Shown here piece by piece: positions 43,096 to 53,324 of a stretch of DNA of 64,000 nt. The DNA is taken from contig JAAVLQ010000002.1 of NCBI GenBank assembly GCA_012103075.1, positions 1,009,001 through 1,073,000 on the forward strand. The letters run 5' to 3'. The translations under genes and the position numbers were made by a program. A model generated the notes under the pieces. That model saw only the letters and a list, made by a program, of their open reading frames with translations. It made no database searches and was not told where the DNA came from. This DNA comes from Brucella cytisi. Its GTDB lineage: Bacteria; Pseudomonadota; Alphaproteobacteria; Rhizobiales; Rhizobiaceae. Each line of letters starts with the position of its first letter. Positions within the stretch are counted from its first letter, which is position 1.

Positions 43096-43857
43096 CCCGG
43101 GAAATTATCCGCTTTCAGGACGTAGCCAAGCGTTTCGGCGCACTGACTGTGCTGGATCAATTCAATTTCTCGGTCAAGACAGGCGAGAAAGTAACGCTGA
43201 TCGGTCCATCAGGATCGGGAAAATCAACGGTGCTCCGTATTCTCATGACACTGGAGCCGTTTCAGGAGGGTACGCTCGAACTCGCAGATATGTCCTATCA
43301 CCAACCAAACGGCAAAGGACAGTTTCGGGCGAGTGAAGCCCACTTGCGTAAAATCAGATCGCATGTTGGCATGGTGTTCCAGAGCTTCAATCTGTTTCCG
43401 CACATGTCTGTGCTGCGCAATATCATCGAAGCGCCGGTTCACGTTCTCGGTATGAAGCGGGACGAAGCCGAGGCGCGTGCACTCGATCTTCTCGCTCTTG
43501 TCGGCCTGACAGACAAAAAAAGATCACTACCCTTCACAGCTTTCAGGTGGCCAGCAGCAACGCGTTGCGATTGCGCGTTCATTGGCTATGCGTCCGCGTG
43601 TTCTACTCTTTGACGAGCCCACATCGGCACTTGATCCGCAACTTGTCGGCGAAGTTCTGGCGGTCATTCGCAGTCTGGCACAAGAACATGATCTGACTAT
43701 GCTCCTCGTCACTCATGAAATGCGCTTTGCACGCGAAGTGTCTGATCGTGTCTGTTTTTTCGACAAGGGACGCATCTGCGAACAGGGCACGCCAGAACAG
43801 ATATTCCAGTCTCCGACCGAAGAGCGGACGAAAGAGTTTCTGCAATCAGTTCTATAG
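43092..43857 (+). CDS. ehuA: Ectoine/hydroxyectoine ABC transporter, ATP-binding protein
   Basis: A polar amino-acid-type ATPase of about 255 residues. Walker [11 protein letters not shown]-loop [17 protein letters not shown], and after removal of one extra A from the A run at about 43515-43521, the signature [19 protein letters not shown] and Walker [15 protein letters not shown]. It is last in the ehuBCDA order. Its stop codon lies inside the left arm of a terminator shared with enuR. Confidence 0.92.
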
Positions 43858-43876
43858 CACTCAGGCTATAGAACTG
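43847..43876. terminator. Interlocked bidirectional terminator of ehuA and enuR
   Basis: CAGTTCTATAG - 8 bases - CTATAGAACTG is a perfect 11-bp inverted repeat. The ehuA stop (TAG, 43855-43857) is the end of the left arm. The enuR stop (43863-43861 on the minus strand) is in the loop, so the last codons of both genes form the hairpin. Confidence 0.7.
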
Positions 43877-45255
43877 ACATCATAGACCGGCGGTAGTTGC
43901 GCGAAGGTTTCGCGAATAGTTTCAAGAGCTGTCTGCAAGGCAGATCGCGAAAGCCTTCCGCCGAGGCAGATGCGGATGCCCCCATCCCCCGCTCACCCAC
44001 CCGCCACGAATGGATCAGAAGGTGTGACAGCAACGCCCTTGCTTGCCAGAGCACGGACCAGACCATCCTCCGACCAGTTGCGCGGGATCTTCAACCACGC
44101 ACAAAGCGACAGCGGATTGCTGCCTGCAATGTGAGGTTCAAGAATGTCGGCTACCAATGTCTGCCTTGAACGCAATTCGCTACGCTGAATATCCAGCAGC
44201 TCAGTCGCCGTTCCGTCCTCGATCCAGCGGCTGGCCATCTCTGCAACGAGATTGACGCCGCTCCAGCTCGTGACGCGCAAAATCGACGTTACGCGGATGG
44301 AATAATGCGCTGGCACCACAAGATAGCCTGTCCGCAAGCCGGTCATAACCGTCTTGGTGAAGCTTGTTACGAAGAAGCCCAGTTCTGGCAGCAGTTCCGG
44401 CATTGACGGCAGATGCTCTTCGAGGATCGGCTTGTAGACTTCATCCTCGATGACACAAACGCCGTATCGCCGGGCAATATCCGCGACAGCAATGCGCCTT
44501 TCAGCGCCCATCAAATGACTAGTCGGATTGCCAAGCGTCGGGATGAGCACCAGCGCCCTTACATCTCCCGCCCTGCACGCAGTTTCAAAGGCATCGGGCA
44601 GAATACCTTCTCTATCCGTCGGCAGCGCACGCAGCGTGAAGCCAAGCACATTGGCAAGACCTATGATGCCATGATCGGTCAGGCTTTCCGTCAGCACCAC
44701 CTCACCCGGTTGCACAACCGCTGCGACTGCCAGAAACAAGCCATGAGCAGCGCCATTCGTAATAATGATCCGGCCCGGATCAACATCAACCGACAGGCCA
44801 CGCAGCCAGTCGCGCGCGACCGCGCGATGTCGGTCCAGCCCCGCAATAGGTCGACATGGACGCATGAAGCTCGCATTGTCCGACTGGCTCATTTCTTCGA
44901 GCAGACGTCGCGAGGCATTCTCGTGGGATTCTGTATAGACGGCCCGAATGATAGAAAGATCCGCCGTCCCGCTGGGATCCCGATCAAGCATGAAGCGATC
45001 AGCCCGCTCCGTCACCCGGTTGCAGACATAGGTTCCCCGGCCAACCTCACCACGCAAATAACCGCGCCGTTCTGCCTCCTTGTAGCTGATACTGACCGTC
45101 TGCACCGAAAGCCCGAGCTTGTGCGCCAAATCGCGATGGGTCGGCATGCGCGTGGCGGGCAAAAGAACGCCCTTCTCGATATCGTCGACAATTTTATCTG
45201 TCAAAAGCCTGTGCTTGGTGACGCCCTTGCGCATTTCCAACATGGGTTCCCACAT
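43861..45255 (-). CDS. enuR: MocR-type repressor of ectoine uptake and use
   Basis: A GntR/aminotransferase fusion of about 465 residues. The winged helix is TRMPTHRDLAHKLGLSVQTVSISYKEAERRGYL. The aminotransferase-like domain has ITNGAAHGLFLAV, VCVIEDEVYKPIL and the PLP lysine in SFTKTVMTGLRTGYLVVP. A frameshift near 43970-43992 (G runs) separates the last 40 residues, which read GIRICLGGRLSRSALQTALE to the TGA at 43861. EnuR proteins bind PLP and sense diaminobutyrate derivatives to derepress ectoine genes. Convergent placement at the end of the operon fits. Confidence 0.88.
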
Positions 45256-45561
45256 GCGTCTACCGACTCCATCATGACATATCCAGAATTGTCCTATTAT
45301 ACTGAAATTTCTTCATGACAATCTAGTCAAAACAGCGTTCAAGGAAAAGTTCTTATCGCTGGCAATGACAAGCACCGAGACGATGGAAAGCATGCCTCAG
45401 CGAGTACGTGCGGAGCGCAATAAAACCGTTCGAAATGGTATCTGGAAATATTGATTCAACATCATAAAAGATGACAAGTACGTTAAAATAAGCTATTGAT
45501 AGATAAAGCGAATTCTAGCTTTTTCCGTACACATCGTTCCTCGCTGCCGGACGAAATACGC
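45256..45561. other. Divergent enuR / lacI intergenic region
   Basis: About 306 bases, AT-rich in its middle (45450-45520), suitable for two divergent promoters. I see no palindrome matching the sugar-operon operator and no small gene. Confidence 0.4.
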
Positions 45562-46594
45562 ATGAATGAAAAACGGAGCCCGCAGGCTTCAAGCCGCTAA
45601 ATCCAGCCAAATCGTTCTTTGAAAATGAACGTCCGACGCTGAAGACAATTGCATTCATGACCGGCCTTGGCGTGACCACGGTTTCGCGTGCTTTAAAGGA
45701 TGCACCGGAAATCGGTCCGGAAACACGAAAACGCGTACAACTGATCGCCCGACAGATCGGCTATCGTCCCAATCGTGCCGGTGTGCGTCTTCGAACCGGC
45801 AAGACGAATGTCATTGCGCTGGTCCTCAATACGCAAGATGAGATCATGGGCTTTACCAGCCGGTCATTCATGGTGTCGCGGATGTTCTGGCTGAAACGCA
45901 ATACCACCTCATTCTGACGCCCTATTTTCATTCGCGGGCGCCAATCGAACCGATCCGCTATATCGTGGAAACGGGCTCAGCTGACGGTATTATTTTCTCG
46001 CGTACAGAACCGGACGATCAACGCGTCCATTATCTGACGGAACATGATTTTCCGTTCGCCACCCATGGTCGCACTGATACGGGCATTGAGCACCCTTTTC
46101 ACGACTTTGATAATTTCACTTTCGCGCTGGATATGGTTGGCAAACTGGCGGCGCGCGGACGAAAGCGACTCGCTTTACTGACTCCACCCGCGCATCTCAC
46201 CTATTACCGGCATATGGTAGGTGGATTTTATGAAGGTCTGCGTGCCTTTCACTGTAGTGGATCGCCGCTCGAAGACGTTGATCTCGATACACCGCTTGAG
46301 GATTTGCGACAGCATATTGCTCAATTGATGAAAAGACCTGATCGACCGGACGGTATCATCTGCTCTGGCAGCGCAGCCGCTCTGGCAATTGTTGCCGGTG
46401 TAGAAGATGCGGGATTGAGTATCGGTAATGAAGTCGATGTCGCAGCCAAACAATCGACGCAGATTTTGCATTGGTTTCGCCCGGGGCTGATTGTCGCCGA
46501 GGAAAGTTTCAAGCTGGCCGGGCAGCAGCTTGGCAAAGCCATCCCGGGTCGGATTAACGGCATCGATGTCAGGTCCCTGCAGACCATCGGATAA
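45562..46594 (+). CDS. LacI family transcriptional regulator
   Basis: A LacI-type repressor of about 345 residues. After joining frames it starts MNEKRSPQASSR at 45562 and continues with the helix-turn-helix PTLKTIAFMTGLGVTTVSRALKDAPEI and hinge RPNRAGVRLRTGKTN. The periplasmic-binding-like domain has DGIIFSRTEPDD and PDGIICSGSAAALAIVAGVEDAG. Frame changes fall at about 45597 and 45860-45866 (one G lost). Two palindromes of LacI type near 53.05 and 53.25 kb, upstream of the sugar-binding-protein gene, are its probable targets. Confidence 0.9.
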
Positions 46595-46601
46595 AATGGG
46601 C

Positions 46602-46639
46602 GGAGGCCACTCCGGACCCGTAGGACCGGAATAGCCTCC
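46602..46639. terminator. Hairpin between converging lacI and oxidoreductase genes
   Basis: GGAGGC and GCCTCC, with inner TCCGG and CCGGA, form an interrupted stem between the two converging stops. It has no strong T tract. Confidence 0.5.
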
Positions 46640-46665
46640 TATCGCTCGGGAGGAGCGATGCAAAG

Positions 46666-47833
46666 TCAGTTTGCCACCCGTTTCTTTCCATTTTCAACTG
46701 GCAGCAACAAAGCCTCAGCCGCTTTAATGTTCAATGCTTCCGGGCGCGTGCAACGCGTTTCGATGTCGATGAAGCGCTTTTCCTCGCCTGATCTTAGAAT
46801 AGCCAGCATGACATCGACCCCATGCAGTGCACGCTCCAGTGAACAACGTATATCGCGACCATTCAGAATAGCAGCCGCCATATCTGCCAGACCAGCCGTT
46901 CTATAGTTAGCCATCATACCTTGAGAATGCTGTTCATTGGCAACGCCAAATGGATGCTCCCAATTTTTAACTGGCTCTGCTGGTTCGCCCGGCTTCGCCA
47001 TTTGAACTTCTCCGCCAAAAAAAAATGGGATCGGGCAGGTAGAGCGATCCTTCGGTGCCATACAACTCCATGTTCGCATGGCGATGCGCCCAGACATCCC
47101 AACTGGCTGACAGTGTTACTGTTGCGCCCTGTTCGAATTCCAATAATGCGTGAATGGTCGTTGGCGTCTCCACTGGAATGGCTTCGCCCTTGCGTGGTTC
47201 AGAGCTAATCGTCCGCGTCGGTGTAGCTGCAGAAGTCAAAGCGGCGACGCGCTTCACGGGGCCAATCAGATTAACGAGATTGGCGATGTAATACGGTCCA
47301 AGATCGAGGATCGGCCCACCGCCCTTTCGGAAGAAAAAGTCCGGATTCGGATGCCAATGCTCCATGCCGTGGCTCATTACATGGCATGTACCGGAGGTGA
47401 TGCGACCGACATTACCATTATCGATTTCGCGCCGCGCAAGCTGATGGGCTCCACCCAGAAACGTATCCGGCGCGCACCCCACTTTCAGGTTGCGACCATC
47501 GGCAAGCGCTTTCAGTTCCAGCCCCTGCTCCATCGAGAGAACCAAAGGTTTTTCTGAGTATGCATGTTTGCCTGCGGCCAGAATTTGCTTCGTGACAGCA
47601 TAATGAGCATCGGGAACTGTCAGGTTGACGACGATATCAATGCCGTCATTCTGAAGCAGCTCGTCGATAGTCTGCGCCTTTACACCAAACTCGTCTGCGC
47701 GCGCTTCTGCTGCAGCAGGATTTATATCGGCGCATGCTATTATTTCGATACCTCGAAACATGGGAGACAGCCGCAGATAGGCAGCGGATATATTGCCACA
47801 ACCGATAATGCCGACACCAAGTGCCTTGGTCAT
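46666..47833 (-). CDS. Gfo/Idh/MocA family oxidoreductase
   Basis: A sugar or inositol dehydrogenase-type protein of about 389 residues. The ATG at 47833 is preceded by GGAGAACGA. The Rossmann motif is VGIIGCGNISAAYLRL, the dehydrogenase signature EKPLVLSMEQG has the conserved Glu-Lys-Pro, and GGGPILDLGPYYI is the family's second-domain motif. A nine-A run at about 47020-47028 holds a frameshift before the last 110 residues. It is the last gene of the sugar operon, after an isomerase and ABC genes. Confidence 0.9.
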
Positions 47834-47846
47834 TTCGTTCTCCAAC

Positions 47847-48593
47847 TCAGAAGTTCTTTACGGTTTCGATGGAACGGCTCGCAAATCGGGTGTCGTCCGA
47901 CGGATTATCGTGTTCCATGATGAAATAGCGGACAGGCGTCTTGCGCAAAGCCGTAAACAACTCAGCCCAGTCCACAGTACCATGCCCGACGTCTTCCCAG
48001 CCGTCTTCGTCGGTTTTTTCACCAGCTAAGGCGATATCTTTGACATGGACCGCAAGGATCTCGGTCGCCATAGCGCCTGATCCATTCAAGCGGGTCGGCA
48101 TCACCTTTGATAATCCACGCAATATCCGCCTCCCATGCAAGATCGGGCGCAGCATCGAGGATATGTTCTTGTGGCACGGAACCGTCGGCCAACGGGCGGA
48201 ATTCGAAATCATGGTTGTGCCAGCCAAATGCGTAGCCCGCCTTGCGATAATGCTCTCCAGCGATAGCAAGGCGTTTTCCGAACTCCCGCCAACCGGCAAC
48301 ACTATCCGGGCGGCGGTCTGCATCGAGATATGGGCAGAAAATAGCCTTCATATCGGCGACCTTGGCAATCTCTAGAACACGGTCGACTTCGTTCTCCAGC
48401 ATATCCAGACCAAAGTGCCCGGTAGGCATGGAAAGCCCCAATGCGTCGAGGTCCTTCTTTAATCGAACAGGATCACCATAAATCCCCCATAGCCTTCCAC
48501 CCAACGATAGCCGAGATCCCGCAGCATGGTGAGCGTGCGTTCCAACGGTTGGAAGTTGCGGGAGCTGTAAAGTTGATAGGAATATCCGTTCAT
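47847..48593 (-). CDS. Sugar phosphate isomerase/epimerase family protein
   Basis: A TIM-barrel (AP endonuclease 2/IolE-like) protein of about 248 residues. It starts MNGYSYQLYSSRNFQPLERT at 48593. Metal and sugar ligands are suggested by WHNHDFEF, LAWEADIAW and VHVKDIALAG. Two frame changes at about 48483-48488 (one G lost) and about 48070-48080. Such proteins often act with Gfo/Idh/MocA dehydrogenases on keto-sugars or inositols; the substrate is unknown. Confidence 0.87.
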
Positions 48594-48751
48594 GTCCTCG
48601 TCCTCAGAACTCTATCCAGAATTGTGTCGGGCTTTCTAGCGAGCAAAAATCCTCGCACAGTCCGAGGCAAGCCCTCGTGCCGTCCATTGAAAGCCAATAG
48701 CTTCGCCTCTCGCAGGAGAGGCTCTTAAGGGGAGCGTTCTTCGCTATTCAT
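48594..48751 (-). other. Gap between ABC ATPase and isomerase genes
   Basis: 158 bases with a small hairpin (CCTCTC / GAGAGG near 48706-48721). This may reduce read-through from the transporter genes to the enzyme genes. No coding potential is seen. Confidence 0.35.
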
Positions 48752-49821
48752 CTAAAGCCTCTCCTCCGTTTGCGCATCGAAAAGCGACAGGGCATCCGGC
48801 TTGAAACCAATCCTGACCTTCTCACCTGCCCGATAGCGCTTACCCGCTTCCACCCGTGCGGATAGCGAATGTCCGTTCAGGCGAAGCCAGACCAAACTGT
48901 CGGCGCCCATCGGCTCGTCCAGATCGACGGTCGCCTCAAAACCATCTTCGACATCAAGTCTAGTATGCTCAGGACGAACCCCGAGAGTGGCCTTACGTCC
49001 GGGTGTCAGCCCACCGTCATATCCATCAAGCTGAACGGCGGTCTCTCCAACATGGAAGACTGGCTTGCCATTTGTAGCCCTAATTTCTCCCGTAAAGAAA
49101 TTCATCGACGGCGAGCCGAGAAAACCCGCTACGAACCTGTTCTTTGGGCGATTGTAAATCGTCGACGGATCAGCCAGTTGTTGGACCACCCCACCTTTCA
49201 TGACTGCGATGCGGTCCGCCAATGTCAGGGCTTCGATCTGGTCGTGCGTGACGTAGATCATGGTATTGCCGAGTTTCTGGTGAAGGCGCTTGATCTCAAC
49301 GCGCAGCTCAGAACGTAATTTTGCATCCAGATTGGAAAGCGGTTCATCGAACAAAAACACGTCGACATCGCGCACCAGCGCGCGACCGATCGCAACACGC
49401 TGACGTTGTCCGCCGGACAGTGCCGAAGGTTTGCGCTGCAACAAGGGTTCGATCTGCAGAATTTCGGCCGCGCGTTTGATGCGTTTATCAATCCCCCTTT
49501 GGGTAGCCCGGCAACACGTAAACCAAAGGAAAGGTTCTTCTCAACAGTCATTTGCGGATAAAGCGCATAGGACTGAAACACCATGCCGATGCCGCGATCT
49601 TTCGGTTCTTCCCACGTAACGTTGCGCCCCTTGATGAAAATACTGCCTTCGGAGATATCGAGAAGGCCCGCTACACAATTGAGCAGAGTGGACTTGCCGC
49701 AACCGGACGGCCCCAGAAGAACGAGGAATTCGCCCTCCCCGATTTCCAGATTGAGATTTTGCAGCACATTGACCGAGCCGAAGCCGAGCGACAGATCCCG
49801 GATGGAAACGCTGGAGTTCAT
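48752..49821 (-). CDS. Carbohydrate ABC transporter, ATP-binding protein (UgpC/MsmK type)
   Basis: A CUT1 ATPase of about 356 residues. Walker A GPSGCGKSTLL, LSGGQRQRVAIGRALVR, Walker B VFLFDEPLSNLDAKLR, H-loop YVTHDQIEALTLADRIAVM, and a C-terminal TOBE domain (LGVRPEHTRL). A frameshift in the C run at about 49490-49500 separates the first 110 residues. Four bases lie between its start and the preceding permease's stop. Confidence 0.92.
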
Positions 49822-49825
49822 GAAT

Positions 49826-50788
49826 TCATCCTTTCACTGCGCCAGCGGCAATGCCGCGTACAAAAATACCGACCAGAAACAAAATAGACGAGCAATGGCA
49901 CGGCCCCGGTTAGAATGGTGGCGGCCATATTGACGTTGTATTCCTTCACGCCCTGCATGGAGTTGACGATATTGTTCAGCTGGACGGTCATCGGAAATTC
50001 TGCGTTCCTGCAAACACCACACCAAACAGAAAGTCGTTCCAGATACCGGTCACCTGCAGAATGATTGCAACCACGAAGATCGGCAGTGACATCGGCAGCA
50101 TGATCTGAAAGAAAATGCGCCAAAACCCGGCTCCGTCGACACGCGCTGCCTTGAAGAGTTCCGGCGGCAGGCCGGCGAAATAGTTGCGGAACAACAACGT
50201 CAAGATCGGCATACCGAAGATGGTATGGATGAAGACAACGCCGGTCAGCGTGCCGAATATACCAAGCTCGCGGGTTATGATCACGAGGGGATAAAGCATG
50301 ACCTGATACGGAATGAATGCCCCAAACAACAAGACCGAAAAGAATATTTCCGATCCTTTGAACTTCCAGTTGGCCAGCGCGTAACCATTGACTGAAGCGA
50401 TGGTGATGGAAACGATCACGCTCGGCACGGTGATCTTGATCGAATTCCAGAAACCCGCGCTGATGCCTTCACAATAAAGGCCGGTGCAAGCCCGGCTCCA
50501 TGCCTTGACCCATGGTTCAAATGTGATCTCGACTGGTGGTGAAAAGATGTTACCGAGCCGGATTTCAGGCATGCCTTTCAGGGATGTGACGACCATCACG
50601 TAGAGCGGCAGCAGATAATAGACAGCTGCAACGAACAAAATGCTGTAGAGCATGATGGTGGCGGGCGCAAAGCGCCGTTTTGGCTTACGACCCCACGGCT
50701 GTGAAGCCCGCTTTTGTGCCGGACGAGCCTGAGCTGCGGCTGCCTCAGTTTCGGCAGGCCTCTTCCTGTTGAGGACAGCTTCAGTCAT
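49826..50788 (-). CDS. Carbohydrate ABC transporter, permease (MalG type)
   Basis: A CUT1 inner-membrane permease of about 320 residues with an unusually long charged N-terminal tail (Ala-, Arg-, Lys-rich, about 45 residues) before the first helix. The EAA loop is KAARVDGAGFWRIFFQIMLP. Frame changes at about 49992-50002 and 49866-49872 (T run); the repaired end reads VRGIAAGAVKG to TGA at 49826-49828. It overlaps the other permease's stop by four bases. Confidence 0.9.
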
Positions 50789-51693
50789 CGCGCTTTCCTT
50801 CGGCTATATTCCAGCATTGTCCAAGGAACGAGAATGATCAGAACCGTGGTCAGCATGACGGTAGAAGCAGCAAGTCCCTGCCCCAAATTGGCCCAGCCGA
50901 ACATGAAGTCGTAGACGTATTTTGCGGGTACTTCCGACGCTATGCCGGGACCGCCATTGGTCATGGCAACCACCAGATCGTATAGTTTGACAATGCCTGT
51001 CGCGATAAGAACGACGGTCGTCACCAGAACAGGGCGCATCATCGGCAGGATGATGAAGAGATAGGCTTTCCACTTCGGAATGCCGTCAACTCGTGCAGCC
51101 TTCCAGATTTCATCATCGACATTGCGCAGCCCGGCCAGCATCAGAACCATGACCAACCCCGTCATCTGCCAGAGCCCGGCAATGACAATTGCATAGATGA
51201 CGTAGGTGCGGCTCGACAGGATAGCCATCTGGAAATTGTCGAAGCCGATATCGCGAATGACTTTCTCCAGTCCGAGTTTCGGATTGAAAATCCACTGCCA
51301 GACAAGGCCCGTCACAATGAACGACAGGGCATAGGGATAGAGGAAAATCGTGCGAAATGTGTTCTCGAAGCGGATTTTCTGGTCCATCAGGGCAGCAAGG
51401 ACAAACCCGGCCACAAGGGAAAAGCCCATGCAGAGGACGCCATAGATCGCCAGATTGCGGACTGACACATGCCAGCGGGTTGCAGAAAACAGGCGCGTAT
51501 ATTGATCGAAACCGACAAAATTCAACATAGGCAGCGATTTGGAGGACGTGAAGGAATAAACAACCGTCCAGAGCGTGCAGCCAATGAAGACCACGAGAAC
51601 CGTCGCGATCATCGGAAGTGCTGCAACCTTTGCATTCAGATTTCGAAATATTCCCAACGGCTTTCCACGATTGCCCTCTTCCATGACGGCCAT
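50785..51693 (-). CDS. Carbohydrate ABC transporter, permease (MalF/UgpA type)
   Basis: An intact 302-residue permease with six membrane segments and the EAA loop KAARVDGIPKWKAYLFIILP. It is coupled to the second permease through an ATGA overlap, and follows the binding-protein gene by 74 bases. Confidence 0.93.
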   Translation of the reverse strand: MAVMEEGNRGKPLGIFRNLNAKVAALPMIATVLVVFIGCTLWTVVYSFTSSKSLPMLNFVGFDQYTRLFSATRWHVSVRNLAIYGVLCMGFSLVAGFVLAALMDQKIRFENTFRTIFLYPYALSFIVTGLVWQWIFNPKLGLEKVIRDIGFDNFQMAILSSRTYVIYAIVIAGLWQMTGLVMVLMLAGLRNVDDEIWKAARVDGIPKWKAYLFIILPMMRPVLVTTVVLIATGIVKLYDLVVAMTNGGPGIASEVPAKYVYDFMFGWANLGQGLAASTVMLTTVLIILVPWTMLEYSRRKAR

Positions 51694-51767
51694 GATACTC
51701 CTCCCTGTTCCGGTTCTCGGGTGTCGTGTACTGTCGTCCTCATCGACAGCGCAGGACTTGAACGTGA

Positions 51768-53024
51768 CTATTGCGCCTGTTCGATAATCTCCGCAAAACG
51801 TTCCTGAATATCATCGACCGTCATGTCTGGATTGGAGAAAAACTCGGCAGCCAAACTTTCGATTTGCCCTTGGGTATCCGGCGCACGCAACTGCTCCACA
51901 GAGGGAACGATGTTGTCCGGGTTCTTCAGAATATCGATACCCGCACGCATGCAGCTCGAGGCTGAATCGAGATCCACATCGCCACGGATCGGCAGCGAAC
52001 CCTTGGCCAGATTGAAGGCAACCTGCGTTTCCTTGGAAATGAGCATGCTTGCCAGCTTGAGCTGTGCCTTGGTGACTTCCGGGTCCTTGTTCTTCGGGAA
52101 GTAGATCGCATCACCGCCAGTATCCAGATATTGATGAACGCCGAGTCCCGGCAAGCAGTCATAATCCTTGCCTGCAACCTTGCCCGCTGTCCCAAACTCG
52201 CCTTGCGCCCAGTCTCCCATGATCTGCGTACCGGCGCGGCCGGTCAGCACCATGTTGGTCGCCTCGTTCCATGAACGGCCCACATAACCCGGATCAGCCA
52301 GTGAGCGCGCCTGAGCCAGCGCTTCAAAAACCTTCTTCATTTCAGGACCGCGTGCCGCATCGGCGTTCTTGTCCTTATTGACCTTTAGATAGAGGTCCTT
52401 ACCGCCAATCGCAGTTGTCAGGACAGTCAGCATGCCATTCACCTGCCAACCGTCACCGGTCGCCAACGGCACAATGTTCTTTTCCTTCAGCTTGGGAGCT
52501 GCAGCTATAAGGTCATTCCAGTTCTTTGGAGGTTCGGTTCCGGCCTCGCGAAAGGCTTGCGGATTGATCCACATCCATTCCCACGAGTGAATGTTCAGCG
52601 GCACACAGTAGAGGCGCCCTTCATAAGTACAGGATTCCAAGAGGCTCTTCGGGCGAATGAAGTTGGCCCAGCCTTCCTTTTCGGCCAGCTCGGTCAAATC
52701 CGTCATCAATCCGCCCTGAACCAGTTCCTCAGCCTGCCGTCCATGATTGAGCTGGGTCGCTCCCATTGGATTACCGCCGAGAATACGGCTGATAATGATC
52801 GGGCGGGCCGTAGCGCCGCTACCGGCAATCGCCCCATCGACCCACTTGTCGCCGCCGAGCGCATCATATTTTTCAGCGAGAACTTTGACAGCTGCCGCTT
52901 CACCGCCAGATGTCCACCAATGCGTAACTTCAAGATTAGCCGCAGAAGCTGAATCTGCCATTGTCAACGTTGTCATAGCGAGACAAACGGATGTGGCGAG
53001 AACTTTTGCTCTTTCTGATAACAT
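51768..53024 (-). CDS. Carbohydrate ABC transporter, binding protein (GtsA-like)
   Basis: An intact 418-residue SBP_bac_1 protein. The frame is open to 53117, but the ATG at 53024 with GGGAGG upstream gives a signal peptide MLSERAKVLATSVCLAMTTL ending near ADSASA. The mature start LEVTHWWTSGGEAAAVKVLAEKYDALGG and GRAGTQIMGDWAQGEF resemble glucose/mannose-type GtsA binding proteins. First gene of the sugar operon; two operators lie upstream. The natural sugar is not certain. Confidence 0.9.
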   Translation of the reverse strand: MLSERAKVLATSVCLAMTTLTMADSASAANLEVTHWWTSGGEAAAVKVLAEKYDALGGDKWVDGAIAGSGATARPIIISRILGGNPMGATQLNHGRQAEELVQGGLMTDLTELAEKEGWANFIRPKSLLESCTYEGRLYCVPLNIHSWEWMWINPQAFREAGTEPPKNWNDLIAAAPKLKEKNIVPLATGDGWQVNGMLTVLTTAIGGKDLYLKVNKDKNADAARGPEMKKVFEALAQARSLADPGYVGRSWNEATNMVLTGRAGTQIMGDWAQGEFGTAGKVAGKDYDCLPGLGVHQYLDTGGDAIYFPKNKDPEVTKAQLKLASMLISKETQVAFNLAKGSLPIRGDVDLDSASSCMRAGIDILKNPDNIVPSVEQLRAPDTQGQIESLAAEFFSNPDMTVDDIQERFAEIIEQAQ

Positions 53025-53040
53025 TCCATATCCTCCCAAA

Positions 53041-53085
53041 TCTGAAACGTTACAGATATGGTATTCAAAACAATATCGCTTGCAA
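53041..53085 (-). promoter_or_regulatory. Promoter and LacI-type operator of the sugar operon
   Basis: On the minus strand TTGCAA (53085-53080), 16 bases, TACCAT (53063-53058) form a likely -35/-10 pair. The near-palindrome TCTGTAACGTTTCAGA (53056-53041) follows at once, where a repressor would block transcription. It lies 17 bases before the start codon. Confidence 0.7.
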
Positions 53086-53238
53086 GTCCTTAATTTCTGA
53101 CAAGTGGGATTTAGCACTCAGGCGGAGTTTAACTGATTGATTGTCTACAGCTTTCCTGAAAACTATTTTTTACGTGCGAAGGTATCATTTCGTGTTTCAT
53201 CTTGTGAGAGATTCAGGATGAAACACTCAAGATCAAAG

Positions 53239-53258
53239 AATCTGTAACGTTACAGATT
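53239..53258. promoter_or_regulatory. Second LacI-type operator
   Basis: AATCTGTAACGTTACAGATT is a perfect 20-bp palindrome with the central CG typical of LacI family operators. It shares CTGTAACGTT with the promoter-proximal site about 200 bp away, consistent with repression by DNA looping. Confidence 0.75.
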
Positions 53259-53276
53259 GAAGCAATCACAAACGAA

Positions 53277-53300
53277 AAGGGCGCTCGTGAGAGCGCCCTT
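53277..53300 (-). terminator. Terminator of the formaldehyde dehydrogenase gene
   Basis: AAGGGCGCTC - GTGA - GAGCGCCCTT is a perfect 10-bp stem, followed on the minus strand by TTCG. It lies 25 bases after the gene's stop and separates it from the sugar operon's operator. Confidence 0.85.
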
Positions 53301-53324
53301 CCTGCATTTCGAAATCGACTTGAA

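Noticed and set aside
42420..43613. A 397-codon open frame spanning ehuD and ehuA
   Set aside because: Its first half is a wrong-frame reading of ehuD; it only becomes ehuA-like where it enters the true ehuA frame.
49818..50123. A separate small gene at the end of the MalG-type permease
   Set aside because: It is the C-terminal part of the permease in a shifted frame (SMQGVKEYNVNMAATIL is a normal permease end).
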